From positions 27,014 through 91,013 of the forward strand of contig CAYZXT010000010.1 in NCBI GenBank assembly GCA_964482515.1: DNA of 64,000 nucleotides, written 5' to 3'. Source of the DNA: CAYZXT01 sp964482515. Its GTDB lineage: Bacteria > Elusimicrobiota > Elusimicrobia > FEN-1173. Positions 8,377-16,932 of the stretch are shown here, piece by piece (the first letter of the stretch is position 1; every line of letters starts with the position of its first letter). The translations under genes and the position numbers were made by a program. The notes beneath the pieces were generated by a model. It saw only the letters and a list, made by a program, of their open reading frames with translations. It searched no databases and was not told the origin of the DNA.

Positions 8377-9479
8377 AACCGCCCGGTCCGCCAGAACCGC
8401 GCCGCATAGTCTTCAGCTCCCTCTGCAGCCCCCACGAAGTAATCGACCCGCCCCGGGCCTTTGATCGCCCCGCCCTCGTCCTGGCTCACCACGAAACGCG
8501 TCACGGGTGTTTCCCCGTCCACTTCCATCCACGACAATGAACCGGGCGGGAACACAGCGGGATCTGTCGCTACGGAACGCCAGGGAGTCAAAGGCAAACG
8601 GAGCGAACCCAGCGTGTCCTGGCTGCGCGGGCCGCGGTCCAAGGAGAAGAAGACGTACCGCGGATTGTAATTGATGATCGTCTGCCGTTCCTCCGGATGG
8701 GCCTCAATATAAGCCTCCATGACGTGCCGGTTGAAATCCTTTTTGGGGATCAGGCCCTTCTCGATCAGATACAGGCCGATGGAGCGGTAGGGATGGCCGT
8801 TGTTCCCGGCGTAGCGGATGCGCACGGGCTTCGGTTCGTCCGGCAGCACGAGCCAGCCGGAACCTTCCACCTGCAAATAATAGATATCCAGCGGGTCTCT
8901 TGCCCAGGCTATTTCCAGCCCCTTGCCCTGCAACGCTCCGCGGGAATCGATCGCCTCCCGTGTATGATAGGGGCGGCCTTCCTTCAAATCGGTCGGCCGC
9001 GAGTAGATCGGATAGCGGTATTCATCGGTCCGCCGGAGCGAGGCCGGCAGCGTGTGCTCGTAGTAGGCGGAGAACCGCACCGAGCCGTTTCCATCGGTCC
9101 CGGGCGAAGCGTAAAAATCAAACCGCCGGTTCAACTCCCGCTGAAAATCCTCTTCCGGCAGATCCAGGAGGCCCAAAAAAGTTTCCAGGGTGTCCTGTAG
9201 TCGCGAAACGGTGAAACTGTGGGAGCCGAAAACATAGGTTTTGTCGGAAGGGAGATTCTTGTAGTAATCGAGGCTGCGGCGGACGGAGGTCTTTAATTCC
9301 TCCCGCGGACCGTCGTCGCGAACGGCGCGTTGTCCCGGTGGATTCATCGCCGATCCGGTCGCTGGCTCGGGAACGCGTTCTTCGACAATGGGATCGTGCC
9401 GGACCGGACCCAAACACCCGGCGAGGACCAACACCGAAACGGAAAGGATGGAAAAAGGCGGGCGGAACCGAAAAATCAC
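8340..9479 (-). CDS. mltA: Membrane-bound lytic murein transglycosylase A
   Basis: A 379-residue lipoprotein: hydrophobic N-terminus with lipobox LAGC (Cys22). The body carries the MltA double-psi barrel and the 3D-like C-terminal region, including ALQGKGLEIAW, YYLQVEGSG, RYAGNNGHPYRSIG and SQDEGGAIKG followed by RVDYFVG, which contains the catalytic aspartate. The family cleaves the MurNAc-GlcNAc bond to give 1,6-anhydromuropeptides, the substrates that NagZ processes later. It should be anchored to the inner leaflet of the outer membrane. The gene follows a second lipoprotein gene with only three bases between them, so they are probably cotranscribed, and it converges with the sugar kinase gene. 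Confidence 0.93.
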   Translation of the reverse strand: MIFRFRPPFSILSVSVLVLAGCLGPVRHDPIVEERVPEPATGSAMNPPGQRAVRDDGPREELKTSVRRSLDYYKNLPSDKTYVFGSHSFTVSRLQDTLETFLGLLDLPEEDFQRELNRRFDFYASPGTDGNGSVRFSAYYEHTLPASLRRTDEYRYPIYSRPTDLKEGRPYHTREAIDSRGALQGKGLEIAWARDPLDIYYLQVEGSGWLVLPDEPKPVRIRYAGNNGHPYRSIGLYLIEKGLIPKKDFNRHVMEAYIEAHPEERQTIINYNPRYVFFSLDRGPRSQDTLGSLRLPLTPWRSVATDPAVFPPGSLSWMEVDGETPVTRFVVSQDEGGAIKGPGRVDYFVGAAEGAEDYAARFWRTGRFYLLLKKAEGKP

Positions 9480-9482
9480 TGT

Positions 9483-10226
9483 TTAATAACCGGCGGGGCG
9501 AAGGAACTCCACATCCATGGTGGCGCTGTCCCAGTGTATCACCGCCCGCCGGATCAATCCGTCGGACGAGAAGGAGAGCCGCGCGATGATCGGGACGTTC
9601 TTTTCAACGCCCGTAATCTTATACCGGTAGACCAGCGTCTCGAGCCTGTCTATATTTTCCACGCCCAGGGGGTTCCCCAGCAGGCTCAATGTCCTTTCGC
9701 GGGTGGGAAGCTGGGCATCGGCTTCATCGGACAACCGGTTGCGCGCCACGACCGTCTTGCGCAGCTGAAGGACATCGGCCTCCGGCGCCTTGCGGAGCGT
9801 TTCCACCAGGACTTGGCGTGAGAACAGCTGCATGAAGCTCGGCGGGACGATGATGCGGCGAACCTTTCCATCCCGCATATCAAAACTCAGGGAAAGTCGG
9901 TCCATGGGCGCGCCTTCTTCGTCCCCCTCTGGGAGCACCCGGTCGAACTCATATCGCCAGCGGAAAACATCCCCCTTCGCCTCCGTCGTTAACGGTGGGG
10001 CGCCGATCAGATATACGACGTCCTTGGACAACACGACGGGGGTTTTGCAGAGGATTTCAAGATCGGGATCTCCTTCGATGGCGTAATGATTATCGAAGTC
10101 GCGGAGTTGCCGCTTAACGTCCAATAGCCGCAGGTAAACGCAGCCGGACAAAAACAAAAGGCCGATGGCCCCCGTGAGCAGGACCGCCGGCCATTTTCGC
10201 TTGAGCATCCGGGAAAGATTTTCCAT
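9483..10226 (-). CDS. Predicted lipoprotein, two BamE/SmpA-like segments
   Basis: 247 residues with a basic N-terminus, a hydrophobic stretch and lipobox LSGC (Cys29). I do not recognise a named family over the whole length. Two stretches have the pattern of the small BamE/SmpA fold: one around VVYLIGAPP...FRWRYEF and one around RTLSLLGNPLG...LVYRYKI, each a helix-turn with a L-x-G-x-P loop followed by a beta strand. That reading is inference. The protein would be membrane-anchored. It lies directly upstream of mltA (three-base gap) and downstream of pheT (90-base gap), so envelope maintenance is the likely theme. Confidence 0.75.
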   Translation of the reverse strand: MENLSRMLKRKWPAVLLTGAIGLLFLSGCVYLRLLDVKRQLRDFDNHYAIEGDPDLEILCKTPVVLSKDVVYLIGAPPLTTEAKGDVFRWRYEFDRVLPEGDEEGAPMDRLSLSFDMRDGKVRRIIVPPSFMQLFSRQVLVETLRKAPEADVLQLRKTVVARNRLSDEADAQLPTRERTLSLLGNPLGVENIDRLETLVYRYKITGVEKNVPIIARLSFSSDGLIRRAVIHWDSATMDVEFLRPAGY

Positions 10227-10316
10227 ATCAGGTCAGGATCGTCATGGATAGATTTAAATTACAGAGCGATTCCATGAACAACAGAGTAATGTAAAACGCG
10301 GCGGGAATCAAGCCGT

Positions 10317-12710
10317 TCAGGAAGATTTCGGAGCCACCGTCCGGGGCACGGCCTGGAAAGAAGTTTGGAGGTCCGCCACGATCCTCGCCTGGAGGTCGGC
10401 CGCTTCTACCTCGGACAAGGTCCGGTCCGGATGGCGGAGGGTCAGGGAAAAGGCCAGGCTGCGGTGCCCGGCGGGCAGGGAATCGTCCTTGAAGACGTCG
10501 AAGAGCTCCACGCTCTCCACCCACTCAAAGCGCCGGGCCAGGTGCAAAGCGATGGAGGACCAGGACACCGTCTCCGCGAAAACCAGCGACAGGTCCCTGT
10601 AGACCGCGGGATAGCGGGGCACGCCCGAGAACTTTTGCTCCAAAAACCGTTCCTTGGTCAGAGCCGTCAGGTCCAGCTCGGCGAGGAACGTATCGCGCGG
10701 CAGGTCCAGGGCGTCGGCCCGGCGCGGATGGATCCGGCCGAAATAGCCCATCACCTTGTCTCCCACGAAGACGCACTGGCTTTCCACCGGATGGAAATAG
10801 GCGGGCACGCCGTTCCGGTCAAAACGCACGCCGGCGAGGCGCCATTCCCGGATGAGGGACTTCACCCAGGCCTTCATTTCCCAAACTTCGAGCGGCCGGG
10901 CCTTGAACTTCCAATGGGACGGGGCCGCTTCTCCCTGCGCGACGAAAGCGAGGTTCAGGGATTCGGCCGGCTGATCGGCGTTCCGGCGGAACACATGGGC
11001 CGTTTCAAAAAGCCGGACGTTCTTGTTTCCGTAACGCGCGTTGGTTTGGAGGTCCGACAACAAATTCGCCAGCAGGCTGGGCGACAGGAGTTCGCCCGAG
11101 AGCGACAGGGGATTGTCCAATTCCACCGGCTCGCCGCTGGACGTCACGTTCAGCGTCTCCCAAAACTCGCGGGAGACGAGCCCGTAATTCTTCGCTTCAT
11201 AAAATCCGCAGCCCATGAGGAAATTCCGCGCGCTCTGGACCAGCCGCCGCTCCGGGGACATGGGTTCCGGCGGCTCCCCCGCGATGCGTCGGCGCGTGGG
11301 GACATGGTCGTACCCGTTCAACCGCGCGACCTCTTCGGCCAGGTCGGCGTCCTCCCAAATGTCCTGCCGGTGCACGGGAGGCGAAACGCTCAACGCCGCG
11401 TCCGATCCCGCGCAGGAGAAACCCAGCCGCTCCAAAGCGCCTTTGATCTGCGCCGGCGAAAAATCCGTCCCCAAAATTTGGTTGATCCGTTCGCCGGAAG
11501 CCTTCACATGGACCGCCGCCGGTTTGGAGGTTTGAACGTCCTGTTCGCAGGTCAACTTCCCCCCGGCCAACGTCAGGAAGAGATGCACGGCGCGCCCGGC
11601 CGCCCACTCCGCGACATTGGCGTCCGTTCCCCGTTCAAAGCGATAGGAGCTCTCCGTGGACATATTGAGCTTTCGCCGCGTGCGGCGGACCGAGGAGGAT
11701 TGGAACACCGCGCTCTCCACCAATAGGTTTTTCGTGCCGTCGGAAACCGCCGATTCCTGGCCGCCCATCACGCCGGCTATGGCGACGGGCCGCTCCGCGT
11801 CCGCGATCACAAGCGCGTCCGCCGGCAGATCGCGCGTGACGTCGTCCAAACAGTTCAGGGATTCGCCGGGTTTCGCCAGGCGAACAACGACCTTTCCCCC
11901 TCTCAGCTTATCGCCGTCGAAGGCATGGAGGGGATGGCCCCATTCCAGCAGGACGTAGTTGGTGACGTCCACCACGTTGTTGATGGACCGGATACCGCAG
12001 CGCTCGAGGCGGAACTTCATCCAAAGCGGCGACGGCTTCACCTGGACGCCTTCCACGGTGCGGCCGATGTAGCGGGAACAAAGGGTCTTTTCCTGGATGG
12101 AGACCAGTCCGGACACTTTCTTGGCCTTGGGGATCTTGATGTCCGGCGTCCGCAGTTTCTTCTTGAGCGCCGCGGAGATTTCCCGGGCCACGCCCCAATG
12201 GGACAGCATGTCCGGGCGGTTGGGCATGATCTCGATGTCCAGGACGGTATCGTCCAAAGACAGCGTTTTGCGGATATCTTCGCCGATCGGCGTGCCTTCG
12301 GGCAGGACCATGATGCCGGCGTGGTCGTCCCCCAGACCGAGCTCCCGCGTGGAGCAGAGCATGCCCTGGGATTCCTGGCCGCGGATCACGGCCTTCTTGA
12401 TGACGGTCCCGCCGGGGAGTTTCGCGTCCAGCCGGGCGAGCGGAACGATCTGGCCGGCGGCGACGTTCGGCGCGCCGCAAACGATGCTCCAGCGCGTGGT
12501 CCCGTCGAACACCCGGCAAAGGGAAAGCTTGTCGGCCTGGGGGTGCTTCTCCCGCGACTCGACTTTGGCGGTGACGATGTTGGACAGCTCGCCGCCGAAA
12601 CGCTCGATCCCGGCCGTGTCGAAACCCAGGCCCCTAAGAAGTTTGGACAGCTCTTCCGGGCTGAGATCGAAATCCACGAACTCCTTGAGCCATTGCAGGG
12701 AGATTTTCAT
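10317..12710 (-). CDS. pheT: Phenylalanyl-tRNA synthetase beta subunit
   Basis: 797 residues, normal length for bacterial PheT. It begins MKISLQWLKEFV, carries the N-terminal tRNA-binding domain (QESQGMLCS), the B3/B4 editing region (RPDMLSHWGVAREI, MGG.ESAV), a B5 region and a C-terminal FDX-ACB anticodon-binding domain (VYRDLSLVFAE...FSLTLRHPDRTLSE). It forms an alpha2-beta2 enzyme with PheS and charges tRNA-Phe in the cytoplasm. It follows pheS by three bases and closes the thrS-infC-rpmI-rplT-pheS-pheT operon, the same order as in E. coli. Confidence 0.98.
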   Translation of the reverse strand: MKISLQWLKEFVDFDLSPEELSKLLRGLGFDTAGIERFGGELSNIVTAKVESREKHPQADKLSLCRVFDGTTRWSIVCGAPNVAAGQIVPLARLDAKLPGGTVIKKAVIRGQESQGMLCSTRELGLGDDHAGIMVLPEGTPIGEDIRKTLSLDDTVLDIEIMPNRPDMLSHWGVAREISAALKKKLRTPDIKIPKAKKVSGLVSIQEKTLCSRYIGRTVEGVQVKPSPLWMKFRLERCGIRSINNVVDVTNYVLLEWGHPLHAFDGDKLRGGKVVVRLAKPGESLNCLDDVTRDLPADALVIADAERPVAIAGVMGGQESAVSDGTKNLLVESAVFQSSSVRRTRRKLNMSTESSYRFERGTDANVAEWAAGRAVHLFLTLAGGKLTCEQDVQTSKPAAVHVKASGERINQILGTDFSPAQIKGALERLGFSCAGSDAALSVSPPVHRQDIWEDADLAEEVARLNGYDHVPTRRRIAGEPPEPMSPERRLVQSARNFLMGCGFYEAKNYGLVSREFWETLNVTSSGEPVELDNPLSLSGELLSPSLLANLLSDLQTNARYGNKNVRLFETAHVFRRNADQPAESLNLAFVAQGEAAPSHWKFKARPLEVWEMKAWVKSLIREWRLAGVRFDRNGVPAYFHPVESQCVFVGDKVMGYFGRIHPRRADALDLPRDTFLAELDLTALTKERFLEQKFSGVPRYPAVYRDLSLVFAETVSWSSIALHLARRFEWVESVELFDVFKDDSLPAGHRSLAFSLTLRHPDRTLSEVEAADLQARIVADLQTSFQAVPRTVAPKSS

Positions 12711-12713
12711 AGG

Positions 12714-13766
12714 TTAGAACTGCTGCAGGAACCGCAGGTCGTTTTCATAGAAGTACCGCATGTCCGTCACGTCATAGCGGATCATGGCCACCCGCTCCAC
12801 GCCGATGCCAAAGGCGTAGCCGGTCACTTTCTTCGGGTCGTAGTTCACGGCGCGGAGAACGTTCGGATGGACCATGCCGGCGCCCAAAAGCTCGATCCAG
12901 CCGCTCTGCTTGCAGACGCGGCAGCCCTTCCCCCCGCACAGGGTGCAGGAGACGTCCACTTCAATGCCGGGTTCAACGAAAGGAAAATAGGAGGGGCGGA
13001 AGCGGACTTCGGTCTTGGAACCGAACAGATGCTGGGCGAACAGGGAAAGCACGCCCTTCAAATCCGCCATAGACACACCCTGGTCCACCGCCAACCCCTC
13101 CACCTGATGGAAGACGAAAGAATGGCTGGCGTCCACCGCCTCATGACGGAACACGCGGCCCGGCGCCACGATATGGATGGGCGGCTTGTGGGATTTCATG
13201 TAGCGGATCTGGACGGGAGAGGTGTGGGTCCGAAGTAAAAGAGGTTTGTCAGCTTCGTCCTTTAAATCCTTGATATAGAACGTATCATGGGAATCGCGGG
13301 CCGGATGGTCCGGCGGATGGTTGAGCGCGGTGAAGTTGTGGAAATCGGTCTCAATCTCCGGGCCCTCGGCCACGGTGAAGCCAAGCCGCAGGAAGACGGA
13401 AACGATATCGTCCATGGTTTGAGTGAGAGGATGGAGTTTGCCCCGGAGGACGGGGGTGCCGGGCAGAGTCAGGTCAAGGGAGGTGTCCTGGAAGCTCTTG
13501 TTGAGATGGGCGTCTTCCAGCTCCTGCTTCTTCTTGTCGATGGAGCCCTGGAGGTGGTTTTTGAACTCGTTGGCGCGCTGGCCCACGAGCTTCTTTTCCT
13601 CGGGCGAAAGCGCGGCCAGCCCCCGGAGGATGTTGGTGAGGAGGCCCTCTTTGCGGCCGAGGAACTTTATTTGGAGGGAATCGATCGCCTCGGAGCTGTC
13701 CGCCGCGCGAAGTTCGTCTTCGCTGGCGGATTCGAGGCGCTGGATTTCGTCAAGCAAGGAGGACAT
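12714..13766 (-). CDS. pheS: Phenylalanyl-tRNA synthetase alpha subunit
   Basis: 350 residues: an N-terminal coiled-coil arm (about 1-100) and the class II catalytic core (about 110-350). Motif 2 is GRVFRHEAVDASHSFVFHQ, and motif 3 is GIGVERVAMIRYD. It supplies the aminoacylation site of the PheST enzyme. A GAGGA ribosome site precedes ATG 13766. A small zinc-knuckle-like cluster, CTLCGGKGCRVCKQ, precedes motif 3, as in many bacterial PheS proteins. Confidence 0.98.
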   Translation of the reverse strand: MSSLLDEIQRLESASEDELRAADSSEAIDSLQIKFLGRKEGLLTNILRGLAALSPEEKKLVGQRANEFKNHLQGSIDKKKQELEDAHLNKSFQDTSLDLTLPGTPVLRGKLHPLTQTMDDIVSVFLRLGFTVAEGPEIETDFHNFTALNHPPDHPARDSHDTFYIKDLKDEADKPLLLRTHTSPVQIRYMKSHKPPIHIVAPGRVFRHEAVDASHSFVFHQVEGLAVDQGVSMADLKGVLSLFAQHLFGSKTEVRFRPSYFPFVEPGIEVDVSCTLCGGKGCRVCKQSGWIELLGAGMVHPNVLRAVNYDPKKVTGYAFGIGVERVAMIRYDVTDMRYFYENDLRFLQQF

Positions 13767-13810
13767 GGACGGTCCTCAGGCGGATAAGATGATCGCGGCG
13801 GCGGTCCCGC

Positions 13811-14176
13811 TTAAACCGCGGTCTTGGAAATGGACGCGCGAGCGAGGTCCGTCAGCTTCTGGAAAGAATTCAGGTCCGTGGCGGCGATCTCCGCGATCAC
13901 CTTGCGGTCCAGGACCACGCCGGCTTTCTTCAATCCGCCGACGAGTTGGGAGTAGCTCATGCCGTTCTGTCGCGCGGCGGCGTTGATGCGCTGGATCCAG
14001 ATCGCCCGGAAATCGCGCTTCTTGTCCTTGCGGCCGCGGTACATGGCCTTCAGGGACTTTTCCAAATGCTGGATGACCATACGCCAACGGGTGGACTTCG
14101 TGGCGTACGCGCCTTTGGCGCGGCGGAACCATTTCTTTTTTCTTTGACGGGTGTAGACTACACTTTTAGCGCGCAT
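13811..14176 (-). CDS. rplT: Ribosomal protein bL20
   Basis: 121 residues, full length. The basic N-terminal extension (RQRKKKWFRRAKGAY) and core (LNSFQKLTDLAR) are typical of L20, which binds 23S rRNA early in 50S assembly. Its first 11 bases overlap the end of rpmI, so translation is coupled. It sits in the conserved infC-rpmI-rplT order. Confidence 0.97.
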   Translation of the reverse strand: MRAKSVVYTRQRKKKWFRRAKGAYATKSTRWRMVIQHLEKSLKAMYRGRKDKKRDFRAIWIQRINAAARQNGMSYSQLVGGLKKAGVVLDRKVIAEIAATDLNSFQKLTDLARASISKTAV

Positions 14177-14366
14177 AGGGGAGGAGGGCCTTTATCATTT
14201 TAGTTTGTTTGGTGTTCAACTTATTGTCGGTGCGCATGCGGCGGCTTCTCGTGGAGGACATACCGATCAAGAGGTGCCGGCGACCTTGGGTTTGGTGCAT
14301 GACGTGGCCGCTTCCGGTCACGCGAAAACGTTTCTTCGCACCGCTGTGGCTTTTGAGTTTAGGCAT
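14166..14366 (-). CDS. rpmI: Ribosomal protein bL35
   Basis: 66 residues, the standard length, beginning MPKLKSHSGAKKRFRVTGSG as in nearly all L35 proteins. It lies 16 bases after infC and overlaps rplT by 11 bases. Confidence 0.97.
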   Translation of the reverse strand: MPKLKSHSGAKKRFRVTGSGHVMHQTQGRRHLLIGMSSTRSRRMRTDNKLNTKQTKMIKALLPYAR

Positions 14367-14382
14367 TTAAGATTCCTTATTT

Positions 14383-14895
14383 TTATTTGGGGGCCAGCAT
14401 GAGGATCAGCCGGTTCCCTAAAAGCTGCGGGTTCGTTTCGACAACGGCCCTGTCGTTCAAATGCTCTTTGATCTTGTGGATGATCTTTTCCCCAAGGTCC
14501 CTGTGTTCCATCTCTCGGCCGTGGAACATCACGATGACCCGGACTTTGTCTCGCTTGGTGATGAACTTGTCGATGAAACCCAGCTTGGTCTCGAAATCGT
14601 GCACGCCGATCTTCGGCCGGAACCGGACTTCCTTGACGTGTCCGCCCTTCTGGTGCTTCTTGGCCTCTTTCCGCTGCTTTTCCTTCTCGTAGCGGTATTT
14701 GGAAAAATCCAAGACCTTGCAAACGGGCGGCGTCGCGCTGGGCGATATCTCGACTAAATCGTGGCCCCGGTCTTCCGCGATGCGGATAGCTTCCGCAATC
14801 GGCTTAATTCCTAGCTGCGTGCCATCAAAATCGATTAGACGAACTTGGGGGGCGCGGATCTGTGAGTTGAAACGGGGTTCCGGAATTTTGCTGAT
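14383..14895 (-). CDS. infC: Translation initiation factor IF-3, AUC start codon
   Basis: 170 residues if read from the ATC at 14895. The in-frame TTG at 14712 would remove the whole N-terminal domain (NSQIRAPQVRLID, LGIKPIAEAIRIAED, DLVEISPSATPPVCKVLDF), so it is not the start. There is no ATG, GTG or TTG between the upstream in-frame stop (TAG, 14901-14899) and the conserved N-terminus. A strong AGGAG lies eight bases before ATC. IF-3 rejects non-AUG initiation, and infC in many bacteria starts with AUU, AUC or AUA so that IF-3 limits its own synthesis. The C-terminal domain (RPKIGVHDFETK, GREMEHRDLG) is intact. A strong promoter lies just upstream at 14936-14964. Confidence 0.93.
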   Translation of the reverse strand: MSKIPEPRFNSQIRAPQVRLIDFDGTQLGIKPIAEAIRIAEDRGHDLVEISPSATPPVCKVLDFSKYRYEKEKQRKEAKKHQKGGHVKEVRFRPKIGVHDFETKLGFIDKFITKRDKVRVIVMFHGREMEHRDLGEKIIHKIKEHLNDRAVVETNPQLLGNRLILMLAPK

Positions 14896-14935
14896 ACTCT
14901 AATCTCCTCGGGAAATGATGATGTTTTGGTGCGTT

Positions 14936-14964
14936 ATTTTATTGATTCCGCAGCGGAATGTCAA
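14936..14964 (-). promoter_or_regulatory. Consensus sigma70 promoter for infC-rpmI-rplT-pheST, with palindromic spacer
   Basis: On the minus strand: TTGACA (14964-14959), exactly 17 bases, TAAAAT (14941-14936). The spacer begins with the perfect inverted repeat TTCCGC-T-GCGGAA. The promoter is within the thrS-infC gap, so the ribosomal genes can be expressed independently of thrS. Confidence 0.8.
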
Positions 14965-14989
14965 TGAAAATTTCCTTGCCGCGAGGCAT

Positions 14990-15021
14990 GGCCCTCTGAC
15001 CGCCGGAAGAGGCCAGAGGCC
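14990..15021 (-). other. Stem-loop just after thrS
   Basis: On the minus strand GGCCTCTGGCC and GGTCAGAGGGCC can pair (about 11 pairs with one bulge) around a short loop, starting four bases after the thrS stop. No run of T follows immediately, so it is not a canonical intrinsic terminator. It may protect the thrS mRNA end or attenuate read-through into infC. Confidence 0.4.
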
Positions 15022-15024
15022 GGG

Positions 15025-16809
15025 CTAAACTTTCGGCGCCGCCGCGATCTCGTCCTGCAAACGCTTCCTCGCGTCGGAGAGAAGCATGCCCGGCGTTTCC
15101 TGACCGTCGCGCGTCCGGAGCGAAACCGTCTGGGTGTCCGCTTCGCGTCCCCCCACGATGAACATGTAGGGGACTTTCTGCAGCGTCGCTTCCCGGATCT
15201 TGGCGCCGATCTTGTTGGCGGAGAGATCGATCTCCGCGCGCAAACCGGCCGCTTTCAATTCGTGCAAAATCTTCTGCCCATATTCTTCGGCCTTGTCGCT
15301 GATGGGCAACACGATGGCCTGCACCGGTGCCAGCCATAATGGGAACGCGCCCGCGTAATGTTCGATGAGTACTCCGAAAAAACGTTCCAGCGATCCCAGC
15401 AGCGCGCGATGGATCATGAAGACCTGGCTTTCCCCACCCTTTTCGTCGCGATAGCTGATCTTGAACCGCTCGGGGTTATTGAAGTCCACCTGAACGGTGG
15501 AGCACTGCCATTCGCGGCCGAGGGAGTCCTTGATCTTGAGGTCGATCTTGGGACCATAGAACGCGCCGCCGCCCGCGTCCACGTTGTAGGGCAGGCCGAC
15601 GGACTCCAACGCCTTCTTAAGCGCGCTCTCGGCGTGGTTCCATGCGTCGGGGCTTCCAGCGAATTTTTCCGGGCGCGTCGATAAATTCAAAACATACTCC
15701 TTGAATCCGAAGGCGCCGAGCACTTCCGTGAAAACCTTCAAAATATCGATGACTTCCTTCTCGACCTGTTCGGGCGTGCAGAAGATATGGGCGTCGTCCT
15801 GGGTGAAACCGCGGACGCGCATCAGGCCGTGCAGAACGCCGCTCCGCTCGAACCGGTACACGGAACCGAACTCCGCCAGGCGGATGGGCAGCTCGCGGTA
15901 GGAATGCAGTCCTGTCTTATAGATGAGGATGTGTCCGGGGCAGTTCATCGGCTTGAGCTGGAAGTCCTGGTTCTCCAATTCCATGGTGGGATACATGTTT
16001 TCCCGGTAGTAATCCAGGTGGCCGGAGGTTTTCCAGAGGTCGACGCGGGCCACGTGGGGCGTGTAGACGAACTGGTAACCGTGCGCTTCCAGGTAACCGT
16101 TCAAATAGTTCTCGATGATCCGGCGGACGATGGCGCCCTTGGGCAGCCAATAGATGAGGCCCGATCCGCCCTCGTCGTGCTGGATGGTGAACAGCCCCAA
16201 CCGCGGGCCGAGCTCGCGGTGGTCGCGCTTCTTGGCTTCCTCGATCCGCTTGAGATAGGCTTCGAGCTCTTCCTTGGACGTCCAAGCCGTGCCGTAGATG
16301 CGTTGGAGCTGTTCGCGGTGTTCGTCCCCGCGCCAGTAGGAGCCGGCCACTTTCATCAGCTTGAAATGGCGGATGTCCTGGGTCGTTTCAAGGTGGCGGC
16401 CGCGGCAGAGATCGGTGAAGGTATCATGGGAACAATAGGTGACGGTGGGCTGTTTCAGGTCGTCGATCATCTCGACCTTGAACTTTTCCCCCCTCTTGTC
16501 CCAGAACTCCCGCGCCTCGGCGGAAGCGTGGGTGCTCATGGTGAACTTATGATTGCCCTTCACGATCTGCCGCATGCGGTCTTCGATCTTTTGGAGATCT
16601 TCGGGAGTGAAGCGGTGTTCGGTATAGAAATCGTAATAGAAACCGTCCTCGATGGGCGGGCCGAGAGTGAGCTTGGTGCCGGGGAAGAGTTCCTGCACGG
16701 CCTGGGCCATCACGTGCGTGGCGGAGTGGCGCAGGCGATAGAGATGCTCTTCGCGGTCGACGGCGTTCGATTCGGCGGGCGCGGGTGCGGACCCGGATGG
16801 CGTGTTCAT
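15025..16809 (-). CDS. thrS: Threonyl-tRNA synthetase lacking the N-terminal TGS domain
   Basis: 594 residues. The editing/SAD domain (RLRHSATHVMAQAVQELFPG; TYCSHDTFTDLCRGRHL with zinc-site-like residues), the class II core (PMNCPGHILIY with the zinc-binding Cys, FGSVYRFERSGVLHGLMRVR) and the anticodon-binding domain (PVQAIVLPISDKAEEYG) are complete. The usual TGS domain (about 60 residues) at the N-terminus is missing and is replaced by a short low-complexity leader. ATG 16809 follows AAAGG. The gene starts 19 bases after tRNA-Val, so both are probably on one transcript. Confidence 0.97.
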   Translation of the reverse strand: MNTPSGSAPAPAESNAVDREEHLYRLRHSATHVMAQAVQELFPGTKLTLGPPIEDGFYYDFYTEHRFTPEDLQKIEDRMRQIVKGNHKFTMSTHASAEAREFWDKRGEKFKVEMIDDLKQPTVTYCSHDTFTDLCRGRHLETTQDIRHFKLMKVAGSYWRGDEHREQLQRIYGTAWTSKEELEAYLKRIEEAKKRDHRELGPRLGLFTIQHDEGGSGLIYWLPKGAIVRRIIENYLNGYLEAHGYQFVYTPHVARVDLWKTSGHLDYYRENMYPTMELENQDFQLKPMNCPGHILIYKTGLHSYRELPIRLAEFGSVYRFERSGVLHGLMRVRGFTQDDAHIFCTPEQVEKEVIDILKVFTEVLGAFGFKEYVLNLSTRPEKFAGSPDAWNHAESALKKALESVGLPYNVDAGGGAFYGPKIDLKIKDSLGREWQCSTVQVDFNNPERFKISYRDEKGGESQVFMIHRALLGSLERFFGVLIEHYAGAFPLWLAPVQAIVLPISDKAEEYGQKILHELKAAGLRAEIDLSANKIGAKIREATLQKVPYMFIVGGREADTQTVSLRTRDGQETPGMLLSDARKRLQDEIAAAPKV

Positions 16810-16828
16810 TGGAGGACCTTTTCTAAAA

Positions 16829-16905
16829 TGGTGCTCGGTACAGGATTCGAACCTGTGACCCCCTCCATGTCAAGGAGGTACTCTAACCAGCTGAGCTAAC
16901 CGAGC
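16829..16905 (-). tRNA. tRNA-Val (GAC)
   Basis: A full cloverleaf on the minus strand: acceptor GCTCGGT/ACCGAGC, T-arm with GTTCGAATC, anticodon stem CCTCC/GGAGG enclosing loop TTGACAT, which gives anticodon GAC. The CCA end is encoded (16831-16829). A TATAAT box (16924-16919) lies 13 bases upstream without a convincing -35 element. Confidence 0.95.
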
Positions 16906-16918
16906 GAAATCTTAATTG

Positions 16919-16924
16919 ATTATA
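16919..16924 (-). promoter_or_regulatory. -10 box upstream of tRNA-Val
   Basis: Perfect TATAAT on the minus strand between queF and tRNA-Val. No good -35 hexamer is seen 16-18 bases upstream, so this is a partial promoter call. Confidence 0.35.
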
Positions 16925-16932
16925 CGAAAAAA

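Noticed and set aside
10228..10316. Small gene between pheT and the lipoprotein gene
   Set aside because: The short frame there is the tail of a frame antiphase to pheT, with no ribosome site and no conserved features.
10365..11726. 453-codon plus-strand frame over pheT
   Set aside because: Antisense shadow in GC-rich sequence.
11925..13238. 437-codon plus-strand frame over pheT and pheS
   Set aside because: Antisense to two well-conserved genes; the translation has no recognisable motif.
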